Origin: Rhodamnia argentea
Taxonomy: Eukaryota; Streptophyta; Magnoliopsida; Myrtales; Myrtaceae
Assembly (NCBI RefSeq): GCF_020921035.1
Contig: NC_063157.1
Location: 12,622,001-12,686,000 of the forward strand
Reading direction: 5' to 3'
DNA length: 64,000 nt
The notes under the pieces are model-generated. The model saw nothing but the letters and a program-made list of their open reading frames with translations. It ran no database searches and was not told the DNA's origin. Both the position numbers and the translations under genes were made by a program. This document shows positions 1 through 10,810 of this stretch, in pieces (position 1 is the stretch's first letter; every line of letters begins with the position of its first letter).

Positions 1-127
1 CTCAAAAGGTTTAAACAGAGGAGTTTTCAAATTATGAGAAATGGGTAGATTAGGCTGGATTGTGGATATTGATTGTGAGGAACAAGGAACGCATATTGAA
101 GATTCTATCTTGTCTAAGAGAACTCCT

Positions 128-130
<3 letters not shown>

Positions 131-162
<32 letters not shown>
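131..162. repeat. (GT)16 microsatellite
   Basis: An uninterrupted run of GT dinucleotides sits just left of the first MITE. It is a simple sequence repeat with no gene around it. Confidence 0.95.
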
Positions 163-163
<1 letters not shown>

Positions 164-182
164 TATACATATCATATCATTG

Positions 183-597
183 TGGGATAATCACCAGAAA
201 AGTCCTAAACTTTTTCCTTTGTGCCAATTCAATCTAAACCTTTAAACCTTTTGTATTTGTGCTAATTCGGTCAATCTGCCTAACCGTGATCGGAAATCAT
301 TAACATGGACATTGGCCGTCTTATGTGGCGCAGATTGTCCCCGGTCGAGGGAAAAGGGAAGGAAAAAAAAAGAAAGATAAAGAAAAAAAATAAAATGATG
401 TATTAAACTTTGTCCAATGTCGGCGTCGGCCACATCACGTAAGACGACCAGCGTCTATGTTAGTGATTTCAAACCAAAAATGACCGCAACTGAATTGGCA
501 TAATTGCAAAAGATTTATGACTCAATTGAAAAAAAAAATGTTTAGTGCGGAATTGACACAGTTACAATATGTTTAGGACTTTTTTGATAATTTTCCC
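183..597. mobile_element. Mutator-type MITE, family 1, copy A
   Basis: The ends are inverted repeats. The left end begins GGGATAATCACCAG and continues into AGTCCTAAAC. The reverse complement of the right end begins GGGAAAATTATC and continues into the same AGTCCTAAAC. Flanks ATATCATTG (174-182) and ATATTATTG (598-606) agree at 8 of 9 bases, which fits the 9-bp target duplication of Mutator-like elements. The 415-bp element has no coding capacity. The phrases 'gtgccaattcagtcctaaac' and 'ggactgaattggcac' recur in all family members. Confidence 0.75.
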
Positions 598-606
598 ATA
601 TTATTG

Positions 607-1143
607 CATATTAGCGTTTGATTCACAGTCCGCAGTAGCTCCGATCTCAATGATCATCATGAGGACTTGCTTGTGCTTGCTCAATGCATACTAGGTTCTT
701 CATTTCTCCCGTAATTTATTTACTGTATTGATAATTAAGTGTTATTATCATATTTGTGCACCCACATGATCATTTTTCATGTATTAGAAGTCAAGAATAA
801 TGAGCTAATAAAGATTGCATGTAAAACAGTTCATTTAAAGAGAAAATGTACCGAAATAGGTTAGAATAATTTAACGCATCTTACATTGGTTTTTAATCAA
901 CATATAAAATATTTGTTGTAATTCTGAACTAAGTTTAATTACAAGTTCAATGGAGAACCTAAACTGCGGGAGGATGGGGTTGGGAAAGCCCACGTTAAGT
1001 GCAAGGTTTGCCTCATAAGAGAGTCCATTGTCCCGCTTAGCAATTAGCTTTTCTTTGGTGGTTCCCCTTAAAGAAAGTCAAGGCAATTCTAATATCGCAA
1101 GTGTCAAAAATTGCACTTCATGACCCCAATCAACCTAGTCGGT
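607..1143. other. intergenic, no feature recognised
   Basis: AT-rich sequence between two MITEs. I see no ORF of substance, RNA gene or repeat end here. Confidence 0.5.
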
Positions 1144-1152
1144 GACTTGGTG

Positions 1153-1977
1153 GGGATCATTACCAAAAAATCCTAAGCTTATTGCACTTGTGCCAATTCA
1201 ATTACAAACTTTTCAATTGTACCAATTCAGTCCTAAGTCTTTTCGTGGTTTGCCAATTTTAGTCAATCACGCCAATTTTGCCCGAAAATCGCCGACGTGG
1301 ATATTGGTCGTCCTACATGACACAACCGACATTGGCGTGGATATTTTTTTAATAATTTTTTGAATTTTCTTATAATTTATTTTCTTTTCTTTTTCTCCCT
1401 AAACTTAGGGCCGACGAGAACATCCCCGCCATCGCCGGCACTAGGTGAGGGCGAGTGCCGCAACCCCTCACCCATATTTGACGAGGCCCAATCGATCTTG
1501 CCAAATATAGTCGGGTGAGGGTGTCCAGCTCTCGTCAACCCCGAGCGAAGGTGTCGCGGCCCCATTGGGTCTAACCGCCTCGCTCGATATGGGTGAGTGA
1601 GGAGGGCCACCCGGACCCAGACCCGGGGACGGTGTCACGGTGCTCGCCCGGACCCAGCCAAGGCGTCCCGGCCCTCACTTGTGAGTGGCGACCCTCGCCG
1701 GCCATAAGCTTGGAAAAAAGAAAAAAAAAAGTAAATAAAAGAAAAGGAAAAAAGTATAAAATTTTAAAAAAAAACTATTAAAAATTCTCCAATTCAGCAC
1801 TGGCCATGATAAGCAAGACCATCAATGTCTACTTCGGTGATTTTCGATCAAAATTGGTATGATGGACTCAATTGAAAAAACGTGAAAATATTTAAGACTC
1901 GATTGACACAATTAAAAGGTTTAGGATTGAATTAGTACAAATGCAATAGATTTAGGACTTTTTTAGTAATTTTCCCG
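1153..1977. mobile_element. Mutator-type MITE, family 1, copy B
   Basis: This 825-bp element carries the same terminal sequence as copy A (GGGATCATTACC at left, TAGTAATTTTCCC at right). It is flanked by a perfect 9-bp direct repeat GACTTGGTG at 1144-1152 and 1978-1986. The perfect 9-bp duplication is diagnostic of Mutator-like transposition and indicates a fairly recent insertion. The core (about 1410-1700) is GC-rich and gives meaningless ORFs on both strands. Confidence 0.88.
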
Positions 1978-1986
1978 GACTTGGTG

Positions 1987-3193
1987 GGAGTAGATTAGTT
2001 TGAGAAGGATCACTCAATCCATTGCCAGGTCAAACTCAATCAATTCCTAATCTGTTCATTCTTCTATTTCAAACTGAAACGTCCGCGCCACATATCAACA
2101 TTACACACCAAAACATTGCCAGCCAAAACAGGCGTCTGAAAATTCCACCTCATACGTCAGTTAGCTATTGCCGCTGCACTCAATATGAGAGTTAAGGGAA
2201 GAAAACGAAAATGAACAAGAGAATGCAATAAATAGACAGAAGATTCACTTCCCAGCTAATTTCTCCAGTCACTGTGGCAGTTCACGAACCCATTCTTTAT
2301 CCTTTCCTTCCAATTGGCTGTAGAAAAGATGGAAGCAAACCTTCAAAAATATCAAGCCCATCCGACGTCCCTTAATAAGGATCTCTGCTGATTTTGTCAA
2401 TGCCAAGGTTCCTCACCAGCAGCCATTGTGAGGCGTAAGAAAAATCTGTGGAGAATAATCATGTCGGGATAAAATGCTACATCCAACTACAAAACAATGC
2501 CTAGGACATCAGAAAAATTGCCAAAGCACGGAGACACGACTATAAGTGAGCAAAATGAAAAGAACCACATTACGCTCATAAGAAAAGTTAGATCGGTCCA
2601 TCTAAACTTTGCTACTGGGTATTCACAATGCTAATGCGCCAAGTCTATGGCAAGAATCTAATGGGAAGAAAACCAACTGCTCCACTTGTGACAAGCAAAA
2701 AAGTCTACTAGCACCCAGCATTTGGCTTAATCATTTAAATGATGAGATCCAGGGGTTGCAGTGTGTTCTTACAACTTATAAACAGTGGGCAAGCTATAAG
2801 TGCCTACACACTAGAATCCAGCTATTGCTGTTGAGCCTGAAGATGTTAAGAAGGGTAAATCGCGGCACTGGACAAGTAAAATATATTGAAACTCTGGTAA
2901 ACTCCATTCTCATAACTGGATATATACACATCACTAATTCCCTCCACCCTTCCAGTCTCAATTTATTTCTGTATAAACAGTGAACATAAAGTGAAAGATG
3001 AAAAGAAAGCAGATCCCCTCCCCATTACACGAGCATAATTAGATGCAGTAGCAACTCCAAATCCTAGGCAGAAATGGTCGTGCAAGAGAATAGACCTGTA
3101 AAGTAAAAGTGTTCATCTTTCCAGGTATGTTCAACAGCTAACATTGTCCTTGAACATCAGCTATTGTACTGTTATTGTTCAACTTCCCTAGAA
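1987..3193 (-). other. region downstream of the PI4K gene, probable 3' UTR and intergenic
   Basis: No gene of its own is apparent. The part next to 3193 probably includes the 3' UTR of the minus-strand kinase gene. A plus-strand ORF at 2609-2983 has no recognisable domain and is taken as chance. Confidence 0.4.
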
Positions 3194-5026
3194 TTAGCAG
3201 GAAGTTCCAAGCCTCTGTCTCTGCATGTGACCCAGACTCGCAGATCTACGACTAGCGAAAGCAGGAAACAGCAACTCCTGAAAATTTTCAAGGAACTGAT
3301 CCCACTCTTCTTTATCCATATCAGCCAACTTCACGAAACTACTACTTGCAGGTAGCTGCTCATTCACACTCCTGTTTCCAGATGATGTACCAGCTAAATA
3401 GCCAGTCCTTTGCCCGGTGCCCAGGTGCTGCCAGCTCTTCTCTCCATTGTGACCACATTTCAGTGACTTGGACCACTTAGAAACGTGAGGCTCTAGGTTT
3501 CTTGCAAGGTCAGTGTGCTTGTCTATCCTTGAAGCTGTGCTATCATTCTCATTCTCAATCCCCTCTTCTTCATTCTCCTCTGTGCTCTCCTCCAGCTTTG
3601 ACAGTGGATTAAGACCATTTCCACCTTTTCTGTCAGACCAAAAAGGCATCGTTTCCAAACTTTCTTCTATGTTAAAAGTGCGTTTTAGTTCTTCATCCTC
3701 ACTATCAGTGTCAAACTGAAACTGGTTATCATCTTCTGGCTGAACCTCTTCAAAGGCTACTTCTCGCTTGTCTAAACGATGCCTTGCCTCAATGCAAATA
3801 AACTCAAGTTCACTCGGTTTCTCCTCATGGCCTCGAAACTCCCTACTCATCATCTCACCAATTTCTGCAAGACAAAATCCAAAAGCCGCTGCTTCCTTCA
3901 GGAAAATTGTGCAAACAACCAAGACACGACAGGAAGCCTCTCGGATCATTGGCAGCTTCATCCTAAGCATGTCAGAGTCCCTATCTGGGTTGAGATTATA
4001 TATATACTCAAGTTCATCTTCAGAGAAAGGGATTGATGCCTGTGGCCAATGTATCCACTCGAAGTATGGGTCCTCCAAGCTTTCTGGAAGACACAGACCA
4101 TGATCTATGGGAATAAGCTCCACCTCGGCCAGGCTGCCAGTCCCTTTAAGCTTTCTAACCAAGAGGTTTCCAGCATGCCTGTCAGTGTTTAAAATTCGAA
4201 CATCCAGTATTCCGATCCGATGAACTGCAGAAACAGGAAAGCTTGATGTTCCATGATCACTTGCATCAAAATCATGAGGGATGAACTGCTGCAGTGAAGC
4301 AATCTTACTGATCTGCTTTTTAATATGACACTTATTTATACTCACCCCATCATTGACATTAAAGACTGAGTGGGTGACCTTCACAAGCACCGTAAAGGGT
4401 ACATTCGCAGAATGATCATGGTCAAGTAGGTAAGCTGCCACTTCTCTAAACCCCGTCTCGCCAACTCGTACTGAACGCTTCAATCCAGGTTGTCCAAGAG
4501 CTTTTCCCACAAAGCCCTTCGGGTTGTTAGGAGCATAAGGTTCCTCATCTGTTGGCTTCACAATAGCAACGTTATCTCCATCCGAGTTTCTGAGATAGTA
4601 TGCACCACCAAGACCTCCACGAACAGGGACCGGATCAATACCATTCTTCATAGCCTTCACAATCTCCTTAATGAAAATTTTCTTTCCAGCAGAGCTATTA
4701 GAGCATCCTAATATCTCAATGGGACCACTCTGATCACTCTGTTGTAGATCTTTCCCAGTTGGTGAGAGACATGGAGTGGAAGCGCTTCTGTTCAAAAAGT
4801 TCTTCGCAAGGAGCAGGGGAGAATCATTTTTAACAGCACTTAGATCATCTCTTAACACCATGTCTCCATAAAACAATGAGCACTCTTCGGTTGGGACATC
4901 AAGAGCAAGCTGCAATCTCCTCTTTACTGTATGAGCATTGTCACTTCTGTCTAATTCTATGCCCATGACACAACCAGTTTCAGTTTGAACAAAAACACGC
5001 CTTCTACTAGAAGGTTTCCTGTCCAT
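3194..5026 (-). CDS. PI4KG (PI4K gamma 5/6/7-like): type II phosphatidylinositol 4-kinase gamma with N-terminal ubiquitin-like domain
   Basis: Phosphorylates, or is related to enzymes that phosphorylate, phosphatidylinositol at D4. Plant gamma members have also been described as protein kinases that bind ubiquitin-pathway partners. The reading frame is a single exon. Counting from the ATG at 5026 (610 aa), a ubiquitin-like domain spans about residues 10-76 (starts VFVQTETGCVMGIELDRS) and a PI3/PI4 kinase domain about 130-400. Visible kinase parts are the glycine-rich loop VRGGLGGAYYLRN, the ATP-binding lysine in VAIVKP, the catalytic NTDRHAGN and the metal-binding PIDHG. One ubiquitin-like domain and about 610-640 aa match the gamma 5/6/7 subgroup rather than the two-domain gamma 3/4 subgroup. 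The frame stays open upstream to 5116, and residues there (SPDLDISVHNQVAAAAL) resemble the family N-terminus, but its first codon is GTG. ATG at 5026 is the first in-frame ATG. The acidic, serine-rich C-terminal tail is also typical. Confidence 0.95.
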   Translation of the reverse strand: MDRKPSSRRRVFVQTETGCVMGIELDRSDNAHTVKRRLQLALDVPTEECSLFYGDMVLRDDLSAVKNDSPLLLAKNFLNRSASTPCLSPTGKDLQQSDQSGPIEILGCSNSSAGKKIFIKEIVKAMKNGIDPVPVRGGLGGAYYLRNSDGDNVAIVKPTDEEPYAPNNPKGFVGKALGQPGLKRSVRVGETGFREVAAYLLDHDHSANVPFTVLVKVTHSVFNVNDGVSINKCHIKKQISKIASLQQFIPHDFDASDHGTSSFPVSAVHRIGILDVRILNTDRHAGNLLVRKLKGTGSLAEVELIPIDHGLCLPESLEDPYFEWIHWPQASIPFSEDELEYIYNLNPDRDSDMLRMKLPMIREASCRVLVVCTIFLKEAAAFGFCLAEIGEMMSREFRGHEEKPSELEFICIEARHRLDKREVAFEEVQPEDDNQFQFDTDSEDEELKRTFNIEESLETMPFWSDRKGGNGLNPLSKLEESTEENEEEGIENENDSTASRIDKHTDLARNLEPHVSKWSKSLKCGHNGEKSWQHLGTGQRTGYLAGTSSGNRSVNEQLPASSSFVKLADMDKEEWDQFLENFQELLFPAFASRRSASLGHMQRQRLGTSC

Positions 5027-5084
5027 CCTATCCCCACCAGACTCGCCTCTCAAAAGCCCTCTGAGGGCAGCAGCAGCCACTTGG

Positions 5085-5141
5085 TTATGTACAGATATGT
5101 CCAGATCGGGAGACACAGATTGAAGAGAAGTAAAGGATCAT
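5085..5141 (-). promoter_or_regulatory. upstream ORF overlapping the PI4K N-terminal frame
   Basis: The ATG at 5141 lies in another frame and opens an 18-codon ORF that stops at 5085-5087. It ends 58 bases before the ATG at 5026 and overlaps the GTG (5116) where family members would normally start. If it is in the mature leader, it would affect which start is used. Presence in the mRNA is inferred from a possible acceptor 'gtgcttcag' ending at 5179 on the minus strand. Confidence 0.45.
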
Positions 5142-5178
5142 CCCCTGGTGTGGAAAGGAACCAGAAGAGAGCTGCTCT

Positions 5179-8100
5179 CTGAAGCACACAGCCAACGCAA
5201 ATGCCAGCAACAAGTGAATCTGGGATACCTTTGTGTATATGATAACCATTTCAGCTTGGCAATAGGTTGAATCTGATCTGTTTATCTTACGTCTGATCAG
5301 AAATGCTGGGGAAGTGGAGAATTAATCAGAAACTGCTACATTGGACAAGTCGATAGATATAGCTGACTGAAGAAGAAATGCTAAGTGTCAAAAAGGATAG
5401 AGAAGGAGAGAGATACGGTGAACTAAATGCAAATCAAAACATTTATGTTGGATGATAAAACTTTCTTCTACAAGTCAAAACAGTAAATGCTTTATCATTC
5501 TCAACAACCAACCCAAAGTCCTAGATCGACACACTATTTAGGAGTCTGCATTGCTGACAAAAAACAATCCTGACATATTTCTTTGGAAATTAAGGGTTTG
5601 CTTGTTTGTGTATATGTTTTCATTCTCAATGAAAATGAAAAAGAAAAATTCTACTTTCACCCCTGTACTGTCACTATTTTTCTAATCAAGTCCCTGCACC
5701 TTCAATTTTCCTAATCAAATACTCACTTCCCTTGAGCACAAATCTGGCCAAATCCAACTAAAATGGCCGTTAGAGAATGCCGAAGTGTGACGTCGATTAA
5801 ATATTGCTATGCGGATACCCACTGTGAGGCATGGATGGTGAACAAGTTAAAGTTTGTTAATTTCAGGAAGAAGCCTTGTCAAATAGAGATTTTTTTCTTT
5901 CGACCATATTTCGATTGTTAATACGACATATAAGGACCGCTACTACAAATAGTACTACACCCTTGATAGTGAAATATCGATTGTTGGTTGAACCCTGTGA
6001 AAGTAGGATACTCCAAATTCGGGGGTCCAAGAGTTTTATTTTTTCTCCTTCTCATTCTCTATCCATGGTGGGAGCCCACAAAGGCAATGTTTTATCCACA
6101 TCGCACTCTAGCATACTCCGAGGATCACGTAAATAGGATCGGGCCAGATTTTATGCCCAAGGGACTTGATTAGATGAATCGAAATTACAGAAACTTAATT
6201 TGAAAAAAAAGTGAAAGTACATGGACGAAAATTGTAGAATTTTTCCAAATGAAAATAAAAACACTTTTCTATTTCATCCTCAGGTTTTCTGAAAATATTT
6301 CTGGTACAAAAAGGTTGGCCAGAAGATCCAGGCAGGAATCTGGAGAGAGATTGATGCATGCAACACCCCTGGTCTGGCTGTTTCTGTAACTTGAACCCTC
6401 GACCAAATGCCATGATGAGCAACCTTCTACCACTACAACAAAGTTCGCCCTCATGTTTGTTATGCAGAAATGAAAATTTTCATTTGTGAGTAGAAATTGC
6501 AAAAACATGTTTGGCACTCTCTCATAACTAAAAATTATCCTTACAAGTTCTGGGGGGAAAAGAAGAAAAGGCCTCATAAAATGACATTATTAAGCAAAAT
6601 CAACTCAATTGATAACATTTGTTTTGGAATTGTGTTCTTTTGCGCGCCTTTTTCTTCTTTAATATTTTTTCAGTAAAGAAGGAATTTTCAAGGAAGCTTG
6701 GTTCTTTCTTTTAAGTTATTTTAGAAGGCTTTTACGATTCCAGTAGCAAATCCATGTTCCATCTTTATTGCCCTTGTTTGAAGCAGAAGTTTCGTCACTA
6801 ACGTGGCAATAGCGATTCCTCTTCTCACAAACTCGTCGAGGTTCAAACTGAAAGACCCTCCTTCCCTCTCTCTCTCTCTCTCGCTCGCTCCCTCCCTCTC
6901 TCTCACACACAAACACATAGCGTCGATTTGTTTTGCTGTTTATGCTAATGTGTTCGTTTGTGTACCAGGGGCTTGAGGTTTTAGGAGAGGAATCACTGGA
7001 CGATCTCACTATCCAATTGTTCCTGGTTTTGCGAAATGTGGAAGGCGCTGGGGAGAATACAAGGTTAGTGCAGAATGATAACTGTGTTTACATATTCTAG
7101 TGAAAACTGACAAGAAGTGATTTCACTTCTTGAGCTAAAAAACGAAAACACGAGGTGTTTTCAAAATCAACCAAACGTACTTTCACAAGGTGCTTTCATT
7201 CTCAAATCAAAATCAGGATGAAAATAGAAATTTGGAATGTTCTCACATGACAAATAGCCCATCCCCTTCCCACTTCCACTGAAGCTCTCTACCCCCAAAA
7301 GGAAAAGACATGAGAAAAAATAGAGACATGGAAAGAAGAAAAATGAGAAAGAGATCTGGAGCATACTCAATCCATTTAGATTATTGCGTGCATAGCTATA
7401 TGACCTATCGTATCGTAGAACCCCATAGAGCATAAAACTTAAGGTGACCGGAATACCTTCTTAGGACGGCTTAATAAACGACATATCTTTTATCGCCCTC
7501 CTTAATACCAAATTAGTTTCACCAAAACTGCCAAGGTAAGGCAGTCTTCACTAAAGTCTGGTTATCAAAATCTTAAAGTTCTTGGCAAAATTTCCACGTT
7601 TCAAGTTCCAAATAAGTAATGCACTGCACAACGTGCATTTTCACTCTCTTTGTGATAGGAAAATGGAAACAGGGCAAAGGCATTAGAGGCAAATTGGCAC
7701 GAACAACTGCATAAGTTTTGGCCCAAGAAGGAATCAAGTTTAATTCTAAATGACCTTTGCATCACATCTCCAGCATAAGCATAAAACATGTAATTCATGC
7801 TCTTTTGTGAGGGTTGGAAAAGTCAGCTGCTTACTGTTTCGCACCTGGATGTCCCAATACTTACGTGTGAGGATCATACTAAAATTTAGGGAACCTCAAC
7901 TCCCTTGGATTGTTGCAATCTTATATGATCTCTATCACCTCTCTTACACTTAGAAACACGAAAACCATTCTATTGAGGGAAACGAGAACAAGGCATGTCA
8001 TTTCCGGGTAATGCTTACTAGAACATTAGTGCAAATCAGAATAAGAAAGAAAACAGAGACAATTAAGTACTGAGAGAGAAAAAGAGTATTCACCACAGAG

Positions 8101-8674
8101 AGGATTCTTGCCTTGGTTTAGCCTTCAACAGAGCTAATGGAAAAGCAGGTCTCACTGCCAAATAACCAAAAAGCCTTCCTTGATCATCCATATCTCAGCT
8201 TCTCTTCACATTCATATTATCTGAAAACAGGCAATTCAGCAGTTCAGCAAAAAGCGTATCCCAGACAAGACAGTGAAATGCATAGCATGAATTCAGAAGA
8301 AACTGTTACGAAACTCAAACTCACAAGATCCATTAATGGCTACAATTCAACTCCGAAATGCCAAGAAACTGAAATAGTTATCGCTTAAACCGAACTAATG
8401 AGTTACCATCCCATCAAGACACACACAGACGCACTGAGAGAGCGGGATCAAATGCGAGCATGGAAGGGACTCCAGAAGCATGAAGAATCGAAGAAATGCT
8501 GACGTTCCCCACCGTCGTAGCAGAAACTCCCCATCCTCAACCCAAATGCGACCGTGATCACACGACTTCCCGTCCAGAAATCAGATAAGTTCCATGATCG
8601 GAACTCGCCACATTAGTCCAGGCCCGGTGATTGTCCAGCGAATCCGCGGCGCATCATATCTAACTCACCGGAGT
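5179..8674 (-). other. possible PI4K leader intron (about 3.5 kb)
   Basis: The minus strand has an acceptor-like 'gtgcttcag' ending at 5179. A strong donor 'ccg|gtgagt' lies near 8675, at the end of a GC-rich block. No convincing coding exon lies between them, so this could be one long 5' UTR intron or plain intergenic DNA. It contains a TIR-like repeat (5640-6245) and a CT-rich tract (6859-6905). Confidence 0.3.
5640..6245. repeat. probable TIR element, weak
   Basis: The left part reads 'ctaatcaagtccctgcacc' and the right part contains 'aagggacttgattag', an inverted match. 'ctactttcacccctgtact' pairs loosely with 'agtgaaagtacatgg' further out. The outer ends and target duplication are not clear. 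Confidence 0.35.
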
Positions 8675-8865
8675 AGTGAAGGATGTGGAGACCAGACGGC
8701 GGTGCCGCCGAGCGATCAGCCGCCGAGCGATCAGCCGCCGCGGGACGGGACGGGACGGCCAAGATTCGCCACGATGAAAGATGAAGGGCCGAGATTCGAG
8801 GATGTCTTACGGGCCGACGACACCCTCGGTCAGTCGCCTGTCTCACTCGCTCCGAAGCTTCCGGA
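8675..8865 (-). promoter_or_regulatory. GC-rich putative leader exon / promoter-proximal block
   Basis: A CpG-rich island-like block in AT-rich surroundings. It has a 14-15 bp direct repeat (gccgagcgatcagcc, twice near 8706-8735) and GGGAC repeats. On the minus strand it ends in a consensus donor 'gtgagttag'. The best explanation is a non-coding first exon of the minus-strand PI4K gene. ORFs on both strands here look like by-products of GC content. Confidence 0.4.
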
Positions 8866-9429
8866 TACTTTTTAACTCCCGGATCGATGAATTAAAAACA
8901 CTCTATTATTCCGACCAAAGTAAAAAAAAAAACTAAATATTATCTCGCGAAATTAAAAAAAAAAAAATACTCATATTCATTACAAGTATAAACTTCATCC
9001 ATGCATTCGCCATTAACTCGAAAATTTTATATTTTGCTGAATGCGTCGAGAAAAAAAAAATTCATTGACAGCGGATACGAAAATAATTTTGAAGAAATAT
9101 ATCTTACACTATTTTTTAATTTAAAAATTAATTGCTACTTACTTCATCGAGTGAAGTTTGCATTTCCTATTAATTTGCCGCAAAATTAAATTACAAAGTT
9201 CATCTCGAATTTGGGTTTTCTTTTAATTGAATTTCAGTCATTTTCAGAAAATGTGACGTGGATAAAAGAGGCACAATAATTGACGTGGATGTTGACATCC
9301 GCCAAAATTGGCAAATGGTGGCCAAAACCTAAGCCAATTAAAAGCAATTAGGTAGCTCTATTGATGAATAATTGAATATGTGGCTTGGCTAGAAATGGAA
9401 GCAGATGAGCGGAACCGGCTTGCATATAA
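8866..9429. other. intergenic, AT-rich
   Basis: I see only AT-rich sequence with A-runs and no gene or repeat end. Confidence 0.5.
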
Positions 9430-9449
9430 TGCCCAATTCACATACACCA

Positions 9450-9620
9450 AATCACTTGAAATTTGCCTTAGTGATTACTCTTTTCACTTGGAAAGGGGGG
9501 GTTCGAATCCCCTCCCCACCTTCAGGAGAAGATGGGATGAGGACCCGTAACGAGGGAGTAAGATTTTACAACATGTGCGCGCGCATAACAAACATATTGG
9601 CTTGTAAAAAAGAATAAAAT
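9450..9620 (+). mobile_element. tRNA-derived SINE-like fragment
   Basis: A perfect RNA polymerase III B box, GGTTCGAATCC, starts near 9501. A box A-like 'tagtgattac' lies about 30 bases upstream. The cloverleaf does not close, so it is not a tRNA gene. The body runs through 'gacccgtaacgagggag' to an A-rich tail near 9605-9650. Confidence 0.45.
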
Positions 9621-10114
9621 AGAAATCGGACTAAAAAAAAAAATCACCGACACCAAATATGGACAAAAAAATCACACCAAATAAACGAAATTCATCAAAC
9701 TTTTTCTCTGCAATTCCTTGACTTTAGCTAAGCCACTAGAGTTTTCATAAGTCGATGATAATTAATCATTACTAATCTCTATAAGTTGGCAAAGGGTTGT
9801 TTTAAATGATTAAATTTGATTTATCAAAGCGTGATTAAATATTTCTTGTGCTTTTAGTTTCGAGTAAAAAGTAAAGAGAATTATGATTTCTTTTGTAAAG
9901 CTATATAAAAAAAAAAATTGGCCGCTTAACTACTTTTTTTTTCCTTCGGCAGAGGAAGATCATGTTCATAATCAAAACGAGTACACAAAATCGAACAACA
10001 ATGGAGGCCCACAAAGGCCCAAACTATAAAGCAGGACAGACTAGGGGCAGAATGTTCGTTATATCTGTTTTTTTTTTGTTCCCCTCAAAACGTTAGTTAT
10101 ATCAATGATTGGGT

Positions 10115-10810
10115 GGGAAAATTACCAAAAATGTTTCAAATATATTGCAATTGTGCCAATTCAGTTTTAAATATTCTTTTTTGCCAATTTAGTTCTAAAC
10201 TGTTTACATTTGTGCCAATTCAATCTATCCGATCAACTTTAGCTAGCCAGTATCGATCTGACGCTAATGTGAAAAATTTTAATACTATTTTAAAATTTTC
10301 TAATCTTTAATTTTTTTTATTTATTTCTTATTCTTCCTCCTCCAGCTAGTTGCCAACGTAAGGCGAGGTTGGCCTCACCCTAGATGGGCGAGCTTGTCCT
10401 CGCCCGATTATGGCTAAGCCTCGCCATGGACGAGCAAGGTTAAGCTCTCCTAGCAATGGCGAGGCTTTGCCTCACTCGGCCATGGCGAGGTCGAACTCGC
10501 CCAGCAATGGTGAGGTGAGCCTCACTCTCACCGGCCCTCTCTTCTGGCCGGTTGCCGGTGGCTAGAGAAAGAAGAAAAAGAATAGGAAAGAAAACTAAAA
10601 AATTAATCTGAATAATTATTAAAATATTATCAAAAATTGCCACGTCGGGGCCGATATCCATGTCAGCCCAACCAACAAGCTAAATTTGGCCGGATGAATT
10701 GAATTGACACAAATTTAAAAAAATTATAGGACTGAATTGGCAAAAAAAAAAAGGTTTATGACTGAAATTGCACAATTGGAATATGTTTAGGACTTTTTAA
10801 ATAATTTTCC
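10115..10810. mobile_element. Mutator-type MITE, family 1, copy C
   Basis: Starts GGGAAAATTACCAAAAATG and ends AGGACTTTTTAAATAATTTTCC, with the family phrases 'gtgccaattcag' and 'ggactgaattggc' inside the arms. The core (10330-10570) is GC-rich and repeats 'gcgagg' and 'gccatggcgagg' motifs. No convincing target duplication is left. Confidence 0.7.

Noticed and set aside
2609-2983. 124-residue plus-strand ORF
   Set aside because: It lies in the probable 3' UTR region of PI4K on the opposite strand and has no domain.
6716-7009. 97-residue minus-strand ORF and a plausible coding stretch on the plus strand near 6985-7055
   Set aside because: No family match, dominated by a CT-rich tract, and no supporting splice signals.
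9450-9620. Functional tRNA gene from the GGTTCGAATCC motif
   Set aside because: No acceptor stem or anticodon arm can be drawn, so it is a SINE-like fragment.
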